This document shows positions 22,164-27,162 of a stretch of 27,162 nucleotides of DNA, piece by piece. A program made the position numbers and the translations under genes. Under the pieces are notes generated by a model, which worked only from the letters and a program-made list of their open reading frames with translations, had not been told where the DNA came from and did no database searches. How positions within the stretch are numbered: position 1 is the stretch's first letter; each line of letters opens with the position of its first letter. The stretch is from Sulfuricurvum sp. IAE1 (GTDB taxonomy: Bacteria > Campylobacterota > Campylobacteria > Campylobacterales > Sulfurimonadaceae): positions 1-27,162 of the forward strand of contig CAMBHX010000005.1 in assembly GCA_945867285.1 (NCBI GenBank), read 5' to 3'.

Positions 22164-23045
22164 ATGCGTATTGAACAAAAAGCTACTCTTATTTCTAGCA
22201 CTGTTGCCTTTATCCTCGTGAGTGTCAAGCTTTTTGTAGGAATTCTCAGCGGTTCTGTTGCAGTCCTAGCCTCTGCCATCGACTCATTACTAGATATGGT
22301 TGTTTCAATTTTTAACTATTTTGCTTTACATAACTCAGACAAAGAACCTGATGAACTGTTTAATTTTGGACGTCGTAAACTTGAACCTCTTGCTGCTGTC
22401 GTTGAGGGAACTATCATTAGTTTATCTGCACTATTTATTATATACGAAGCTATCTCAAAAATCTTCAAAAAAGCTCCGTTAGAACATCTCGATTTATCCA
22501 TAATTGTTATGGTTGGCTCCATGGTTATTACTGCTGGATTGGTACTGTTTTTGAGTGTTGTAGCAAAAAAAACAGGAAACATGGTTATAAAAGCTGATGC
22601 GTTACATTACAAAACTGACCTTATCAGTAATAGTGCTGTTTTAGTATCATTAATATTTATCTCGTTCACCGAATACACTCTCATTGATCCTATTTTGGGA
22701 ATGTTGATTGGTGCTTATATGATTTATTCGGCTTATCCAATTATCAAAGAAGGGACGTTGATGCTGCTAGATGCTGCATTACCTCCGCATGATGTAAATC
22801 AAATTACCCATTTGTTGGATTCACAAATGAGCATCAATGGATATCATGATTTACGCACACGAAAATCGGGATCAGATATTTATATCAGTGTTCATGCCGT
22901 TTTTAGCATCAGTACGTCACTATTTGATGCACACCAAGCTGGTGACAAAATCGAGCTTTTGCTTGCTAATCTTTTCCCAGACAATACTGTCCACGCCCTC
23001 ATACATCTTGACCCTTATGATGATTCTCAAAACGATCAAGAATAA
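22164..23045 (+). CDS. Cation diffusion facilitator (CDF) metal transporter
   Basis: 293 residues with six hydrophobic helices and a cytoplasmic C-terminal domain. It is a FieF/YiiP-type proton antiporter exporting divalent metal. The transport site is intact: D40 and D44 (IDSLLD) in helix 2, and H148 and D152 (ALHYKTD) in helix 5, the DD-HD set of Zn/Fe/Cd exporters. The second FieF site, in the loop after helix 2 (HTFGHGK in E. coli), reads FNFGRRK, so its histidines are lost. The C-terminal domain keeps HAV and HALIHLDP histidines for the dimer site. No RBS precedes the ATG. Metal specificity is probably Zn/Fe but unproven. Confidence 0.9.
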   Translation: MRIEQKATLISSTVAFILVSVKLFVGILSGSVAVLASAIDSLLDMVVSIFNYFALHNSDKEPDELFNFGRRKLEPLAAVVEGTIISLSALFIIYEAISKIFKKAPLEHLDLSIIVMVGSMVITAGLVLFLSVVAKKTGNMVIKADALHYKTDLISNSAVLVSLIFISFTEYTLIDPILGMLIGAYMIYSAYPIIKEGTLMLLDAALPPHDVNQITHLLDSQMSINGYHDLRTRKSGSDIYISVHAVFSISTSLFDAHQAGDKIELLLANLFPDNTVHALIHLDPYDDSQNDQE

Positions 23046-23047
23046 CT

Positions 23048-24619
23048 TTACCTCGCAAACTCAATACTTCGGCTCTCACGAATAACATTAACTTTTATCT
23101 CTCCTGGAAACTGTACTTTTTGCTCTATTTCTGATGCAATCTCTTTGGCCAACAACATGGCTTCATCATCATTAATACTTTGAGTATCTACAATAACCCG
23201 TACTTCTCGCCCTGCATTAATTGCATATGCTTGCTTGACACCATATTTTGCTGTAGCAATCTCTTCAATTTCACTCACACGTCTCACAAAACTCTCCAAC
23301 ACTTCACGTCGTGCACCAGGGCGTGCGGCTGATAGAGCATCTGCAGCACACACACATGCACATTCAATGCTTTTTATATCTTCTTGAGCATGATGAGCAT
23401 AAATAGCATTTATCACTACAGGATCTTCACCCAATCTGCGACACACTTGTGCTCCTAACTCTACATGATTACTACCATTTCCTTCATGTGTAAGTGATTT
23501 ACCAATATCGTGTAACAGTCCAGCACGTTTTGCCAATTGTACATCACCCCCCATGTGCGATGCCATCAAACCAGCCAAATGTGCTACTTCAAGAGTATGC
23601 CCTAAAGCATTTTGACCATAACTGGCACGATAACGCAATCGTCCGACCAATCGTAATAACTCTGGATGCATTATCCCAAGGCCTAAATCAAAAACAATCT
23701 CTTCCCCTTCACGTACAATAGACTCTTCAAATTCATCCGTTACTTTTTGATAAATTTCCTCGATACGTGATGGCTGAATACGTCCATCTTCCACGAGCAG
23801 TTGTATCGTTTTAGTCGCAATTGCCCTACGATAGAGATTAAATGAGCTGACGACGATTGTATTGGGAGTCTCATCTATGATAATATCAACACCGCTTATC
23901 GTTTCAAGCGCTTTAATATTGCGTCCCTCCTTACCGATAATACGTCCTTTAAGCTCATCACTTTCAAGATGGATAACGCTTACCAATCGCTCCGATGCAA
24001 ACTCGCCTGCAAATCGTGACGTGGCTTGTGCCAAAATATAATCCGCTTTTCGCTTGAGCTGTTCACGGCTTTGCTCATCAAGTTCTCGAGTGAGACGGGC
24101 TAATTCGAGCCGTGAATTTTGATGCACTTGCTCCAATAATAATGCTTTTGCCTCGGTACTTGAAAGAGACGCACGTCCCTCTAAAATAGAAGATGCTTGC
24201 TGCATTTTTAGAGAATAATCATTTTTTAGTTTTTCTAATGTCTGAACATTGCGATTAACAGTGAGCCGTTTTGACTCAATTTCATTGCGTAGTTTTTCCA
24301 TCGATGCCAACTCACGAAGCCGAGATTCCTCAAAATCACTTTTCATCTGAGAGAGCAATGCTTCTTGAATACTCAAATCCGACTGAACACGAGCATACGC
24401 TTCATCGTATTTTCGCAATGCCTCTTTTTCGATTTCATGTGACCGTTTTGTGGATCGTTCCAATAATAAATGAGCTTCAGATTCAATAGCATTAGCTTTT
24501 GCTTGAGCTGTTTTTTCATAATGATCAAACTGCGATAATGACATTTTTTTAGAAATTAAAAATCCAATTACTCCCCCCAATGTGGCTACACCACTGTTTA
24601 TGAGTAGAGTTTCTAACAT
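23048..24619 (-). CDS. rny: Ribonuclease Y
   Basis: 523 residues, full length. RNase Y is a membrane-anchored endonuclease that starts mRNA decay. An N-terminal membrane helix (about 5-23) is followed by a long coiled coil (about 30-200, Glu/Lys/Arg-rich), a KH RNA-binding domain with GRIIGKEGRN (225-234), and an HD domain with H341 and the H370-D371 pair (LLHDIGKS) that binds the catalytic metals. RBS AAGGA overlaps the stop codon of the upstream 5-formyl-THF cyclo-ligase gene (TAAGGA), so the two are in one transcript. Convergent with the CDF gene, 2 bases between stops. Confidence 0.95.
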   Translation of the reverse strand: MLETLLINSGVATLGGVIGFLISKKMSLSQFDHYEKTAQAKANAIESEAHLLLERSTKRSHEIEKEALRKYDEAYARVQSDLSIQEALLSQMKSDFEESRLRELASMEKLRNEIESKRLTVNRNVQTLEKLKNDYSLKMQQASSILEGRASLSSTEAKALLLEQVHQNSRLELARLTRELDEQSREQLKRKADYILAQATSRFAGEFASERLVSVIHLESDELKGRIIGKEGRNIKALETISGVDIIIDETPNTIVVSSFNLYRRAIATKTIQLLVEDGRIQPSRIEEIYQKVTDEFEESIVREGEEIVFDLGLGIMHPELLRLVGRLRYRASYGQNALGHTLEVAHLAGLMASHMGGDVQLAKRAGLLHDIGKSLTHEGNGSNHVELGAQVCRRLGEDPVVINAIYAHHAQEDIKSIECACVCAADALSAARPGARREVLESFVRRVSEIEEIATAKYGVKQAYAINAGREVRVIVDTQSINDDEAMLLAKEIASEIEQKVQFPGEIKVNVIRESRSIEFAR

Positions 24620-24627
24620 ACTAATCC

Positions 24628-25170
24628 TTACAAGCTACGCACCCCATCGGGAGTAATGTGTACATCTCCAACAATATCATAATCATCACAAAGAGACAAC
24701 GATGAGACGCAAGAACAAGACTGCACAAAAATGGTAAATGGTTTTGTTTTCAATGTGGGAAAAAAACGATCATACATACCTTTGCCAAAACCAATTCGGG
24801 CACCGGTGACATCCACACCTACGACAGGGACAATAGCTATAGTTATATTTTTTAATTTTAAATTTGAATTGCGTGGTTCATAAATCCCAAAAGCTTTACG
24901 CTCCAACGGCAATCTCAATGGTACCATCTTGAAACTTTCGCCCTCCATAAACGGTAAGTAAAGTGAATTTTTCGCCCTAAGCTTAAAGATTGTCTTACGT
25001 ATGTCTGCTTCAAATCCAAAAGGCCAATAAAGCAATATTTTTTGCCTTCGTATGCGTCCGAGTGTTTTTTGGATATTTTTATTAATAACAGCATTGTTGT
25101 ACGTCTTATTATATTTGTATGCCAATTTTTGACGCTCTATACACTGGATGCGAAATTCATTTTTAGTCAT
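24628..25170 (-). CDS. 5-formyltetrahydrofolate cyclo-ligase family protein
   Basis: 180 residues from the ATG at 25170 (MTKNEF); the ORF extends to 25218, but those codons cover the promoter of the divergent gene. The family converts 5-formyl-THF to 5,10-methenyl-THF with ATP. The signature GFGKGMYDRF (127-136) is intact, preceded by LLYWPFGFEADI (47-58), LPFMEGESFKMVPL (72-85) and FGIYEP (94-99). The C-terminal segment usually has several conserved residues around the last strand and here ends with HITPDGVRSL, as expected. RBS is weak. First gene of the pair with rny. Confidence 0.85.
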   Translation of the reverse strand: MTKNEFRIQCIERQKLAYKYNKTYNNAVINKNIQKTLGRIRRQKILLYWPFGFEADIRKTIFKLRAKNSLYLPFMEGESFKMVPLRLPLERKAFGIYEPRNSNLKLKNITIAIVPVVGVDVTGARIGFGKGMYDRFFPTLKTKPFTIFVQSCSCVSSLSLCDDYDIVGDVHITPDGVRSL

Positions 25171-25188
25171 ATTCAATTCTTTATGCGT

Positions 25189-25194
25189 TATAAT
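25189..25194 (+). promoter_or_regulatory. Promoter of the TlpA-ftsY-radA run
   Basis: TATAAT 29 bases before the ATG at 25224, in the 53-base divergent gap with the cyclo-ligase gene. Confidence 0.5.
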
Positions 25195-25223
25195 TAAACA
25201 TTCTATACAATTGGACATTAATT

Positions 25224-25769
25224 ATGCGACTATCCTTACTTTTCATTCCTTTTCTTTCTCTTTTTTTACTCAGTGGATGTGGCGAAGAAGACTCCAGCGA
25301 AGCGTTAGTCTCCACTGCCAGTTTTAATCTCCTTGATACCAGTGGGGAATCCTATGTAGTTGAAAAACGAGGTAGTAATTTTACTCTTGATGAAGGCAAA
25401 AATAAAGTTGTCTTATTTGATATTTTTGCTACGTGGTGCCCTCCTTGCCGTGCTGAAGTCAAGCATTTAGGAGCGTTGCAAAAAAAGTTTGGTGATGATT
25501 TGATTATTATGGGACTGACTATCGAAGACGATGTGAGTAACGACGAACTTGAAAAATGGAAACAAAAATACGGTGGAGAGTATCTCATCTCTAATAAAGC
25601 TGATAATCAAGCCCTCTCTCGCTCAATCGCCTCTACCATAGGAGTCGGACAACAGTTTCCTATCCCTCTCATGATTCTATACAAAAACGGAAAGTACGTC
25701 ACCCATTATACCGGTGCTACACCTCAAGAGATGATTGATAGTGATATTTCTCAAGCGCTGGGCAAATAA
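25224..25769 (+). CDS. TlpA/ResA-type thioredoxin lipoprotein
   Basis: 181 residues. Lipoprotein signal with lipobox LLSGC19, then a thioredoxin-like domain with FDIFATWCPPCRAEVKHL; the redox pair is C72 and C75. The WCPPC form and the AlkyI-hydroperoxide/TlpA-type fold are typical of periplasmic reductants for cytochrome c maturation (ResA, CcmG) or general thiol repair. It is anchored to a membrane facing the periplasm. It is followed after 2 bases by ftsY. From memory, C. jejuni carries the same order (Cj1207c next to ftsY and radA), so the linkage is old, though no functional link with FtsY is known. Confidence 0.88.
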   Translation: MRLSLLFIPFLSLFLLSGCGEEDSSEALVSTASFNLLDTSGESYVVEKRGSNFTLDEGKNKVVLFDIFATWCPPCRAEVKHLGALQKKFGDDLIIMGLTIEDDVSNDELEKWKQKYGGEYLISNKADNQALSRSIASTIGVGQQFPIPLMILYKNGKYVTHYTGATPQEMIDSDISQALGK

Positions 25770-25771
25770 CT

Positions 25772-26659
25772 GTGTTTAGCTTTATTAAAAAAGGTCTCCA
25801 AAAAACTGTTGATGCGATAAGCTCCATTATTCCCGATAAAAAACCCACTATTTCTCGAGATGAACTGGAAAATATCCTCCTCGAATCGGATGTCGAATAT
25901 GCTCTAGTTGAAATTCTCATGCGTGAGTTTTATCAAAACGAAATCACGCGTGAACAGTTGCGCTCAAAGCTACTTTCAACACTCTCTTATGCTCAAAACA
26001 CCCTCCCACAAAACCCCAACAAACCCACAGTCTCTCTCATCATCGGTGTTAATGGTGCCGGAAAAACTACCACTATTGCCAAGTTGGCTCAACGCTACAA
26101 AGACAATGGCGAACGTGTAATATTAGGAGCTGCTGATACTTTTCGAGCAGCTGCAATCGAACAATTAACTCGTTGGGCGGACAAACTCGAAGTGCCTATC
26201 ATCTCATCCCGTCAAGGACACGATCCCAGTGCCGTGGCGTACGATACCATCGAATCCGCCAAAGCAAGAGGCTTTGAGCAAGTCATCATTGATACCGCAG
26301 GACGTTTACATACCCAAGCAAATCTGGGTAATGAGCTTAAAAAAATTGTCCGTATTTGTGAAAAAGCCCATACCGGAGCGCCTCACCATAAAATCCTCAT
26401 CCTCGATGGGACACAAGGCTCGTCCGCTATTTCTCAAGCCAAAGCATTTAATGAAATGGTTGGGATAGATGGCATCATCATCACCAAACTCGATGGAACT
26501 GCCAAAGGGGGAAGTGTCTTTAGTATCGCCTACGCTCTCTCACTTCCCATACTCTACATCGGCGTAGGGGAACAACCCGAGCATCTCATACCGTTTAACA
26601 AATACGATTTTGTGGATGGGATTTTGGATGCTATTTTTGGGGAAGAAGTAAATAAATGA
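25772..26659 (+). CDS. ftsY: Signal recognition particle receptor FtsY
   Basis: 295 residues from a GTG start two bases after the TlpA-like stop; no clear RBS, so translation is probably coupled. FtsY docks SRP-ribosome complexes at the inner membrane. The protein is a minimal NG form without the long acidic A domain of E. coli, and begins with an amphipathic helix (FSFIKKGLQKTV) that can bind lipid. GTPase motifs: GVNGAGKTT (92-100), DTFRAAA (122-128), DTAGR (174-178) and TKLDGTAKGG (238-247). The usual DATTGQ closing loop reads DGTQGS, a conservative variation. Confidence 0.95.
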   Translation: MFSFIKKGLQKTVDAISSIIPDKKPTISRDELENILLESDVEYALVEILMREFYQNEITREQLRSKLLSTLSYAQNTLPQNPNKPTVSLIIGVNGAGKTTTIAKLAQRYKDNGERVILGAADTFRAAAIEQLTRWADKLEVPIISSRQGHDPSAVAYDTIESAKARGFEQVIIDTAGRLHTQANLGNELKKIVRICEKAHTGAPHHKILILDGTQGSSAISQAKAFNEMVGIDGIIITKLDGTAKGGSVFSIAYALSLPILYIGVGEQPEHLIPFNKYDFVDGILDAIFGEEVNK

Positions 26660-26937
26660 TGTTAAGTACAGTAAAAGCAAAATATCTGAGTGATTACAAA
26701 TTATTAATAGAGTTTAGTGATGGACGAAACGGTGTTGTTGATTTGGAATCGATTATCAAACGCTTCAAACCTTTTTACCCATTGCAAGACAAAAATCTAT
26801 TTTCACAATTCAAGGTAGACTATACGATACAGTGGTCAGATGAACTGGACATAGCACCCGAATATCTCTATTTCAAAGCTTTTGAAAACGATCACAATCT
26901 AAAATCTCTTTTTAATGAATGGGGCTATGTTGCGTAA
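26656..26937 (+). CDS. DUF2442 protein
   Basis: 93 residues. The pattern FSDGRNGVVDL, PLQDKNLFSQFKVD, TIQWSDELDIAPEYLY matches the DUF2442 family of small proteins. DUF2442 genes are often found beside toxin-antitoxin-type DUF4160 genes, but no such partner is present here. Its ATG overlaps the ftsY stop (ATGA), and radA begins 19 bases after its stop. It is therefore part of the housekeeping transcript; function is unknown. Confidence 0.75.
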   Translation: MMLSTVKAKYLSDYKLLIEFSDGRNGVVDLESIIKRFKPFYPLQDKNLFSQFKVDYTIQWSDELDIAPEYLYFKAFENDHNLKSLFNEWGYVA

Positions 26938-26956
26938 CGAAATGACAAAAATCTAA

Positions 26957-27162
26957 ATGGCCAAGAAAAAATCATCCCTATTTGAATGTCAACACTGTGG
27001 TTTCACCACTCCCAAATGGATGGGAAAATGTACCAACTGTGGTGGTTGGGACAGTTTTGTTGAACTCAATGAGCAACAGCAAGACATTATCAAACTCACC
27101 TCTTCCTCATCACCAAGTGGTGGTACAAAAGCCAAAGAGATTACCCAAATCCTCGAAGAAAC
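26957..27162 (+). CDS. radA: DNA repair protein RadA, N-terminal part
   Basis: The first 68 codons are present, and the gene runs off the right edge. FECQHCGFTTPKWMGKCTNC contains the four-cysteine zinc finger (CxxC near residue 11 and CxxC near 25), followed by GGWDSFVE, the signature start of RadA. RadA is a RecA-related helicase that processes recombination intermediates. The ATP-binding and Lon-like domains lie outside the window. No strong RBS precedes the ATG. Position after ftsY matches the order known in C. jejuni as I recall it. Confidence 0.93.
   Translation, partial: MAKKKSSLFECQHCGFTTPKWMGKCTNCGGWDSFVELNEQQQDIIKLTSSSSPSGGTKAKEITQILEE

Noticed and set aside
26656..26937. DUF2442 gene as part of a toxin-antitoxin pair
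   Set aside because: No DUF4160 or other toxin-like gene is adjacent; it is translationally coupled to ftsY.
1..27162. CRISPR array, transposase, tRNA or rRNA
   Set aside because: No regularly spaced direct repeats, no transposase-like protein and no cloverleaf or rRNA sequence was recognised in the gaps.

Overview
The window looks like a chromosomal segment of a free-living, probably sulfur-oxidising member of the Campylobacterota (Sulfurimonas/Sulfuricurvum-like). Four things suggest this: low GC with tightly packed genes; T/A-rich TATAAT-type promoters without clear -35 boxes; periplasmic flavocytochrome-c-type, Rieske and c-type cytochrome genes; and several gene neighbourhoods that match, from memory, those of Campylobacter jejuni (nadE/lpxK/thrC, dsbD near ppk2, cmoB next to a hotdog protein, and radA/ftsY/thioredoxin lipoprotein/5-FCL/rny). 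The genus is inferred and was not tested.

Layout. 1-3053 (minus strand): a periplasmic redox cluster. It holds an FCSD-type flavoprotein with a Tat lipoprotein signal, a Tat-exported Rieske protein and a small C-terminal-haem cytochrome, followed by the first codons of an exported protein behind a perfect CRP/FNR-type site. 3289-4906: an AroQ-type chorismate mutase, then a convergent dihydroorotase homologue that has lost most metal ligands. 5061-6993: cytochrome c, lpxB and a two-helix membrane protein, chained by 4-nt overlaps. 6996-11184: an exported thioredoxin and dsbD (minus), divergent from a YyaL/DUF255 protein (plus). 11236-18312: ppk2 (plus) converges on thrC, followed by the minus-strand run nadE, DegT aminotransferase, lpxK, argB, with a ferritin-like DUF455 gene upstream. 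18511-20743: an L,D-transpeptidase with two SPOR-like repeats and a metallo-beta-lactamase-fold hydrolase. 20747-24619: hotdog protein and cmoB (minus), a CDF metal transporter (plus), and rny (minus). 24628-27162: 5-formyl-THF cyclo-ligase (minus), diverging from TlpA-like lipoprotein, ftsY, a DUF2442 protein and the start of radA.

The structure least explained by known genes is a dispersed intergenic element of about 90 bp, present three times in the first 5 kb. It folds into three consecutive hairpins. Two copies differ by paired compensatory changes in two stems, and the third copy has a different 3' hairpin. No CRISPR array, transposase, tRNA or rRNA was seen. No gene-free stretch exceeds 300 bases; the longest are 34-264 and 3054-3288, about 230 bases each, and both hold regulatory-looking sequence.
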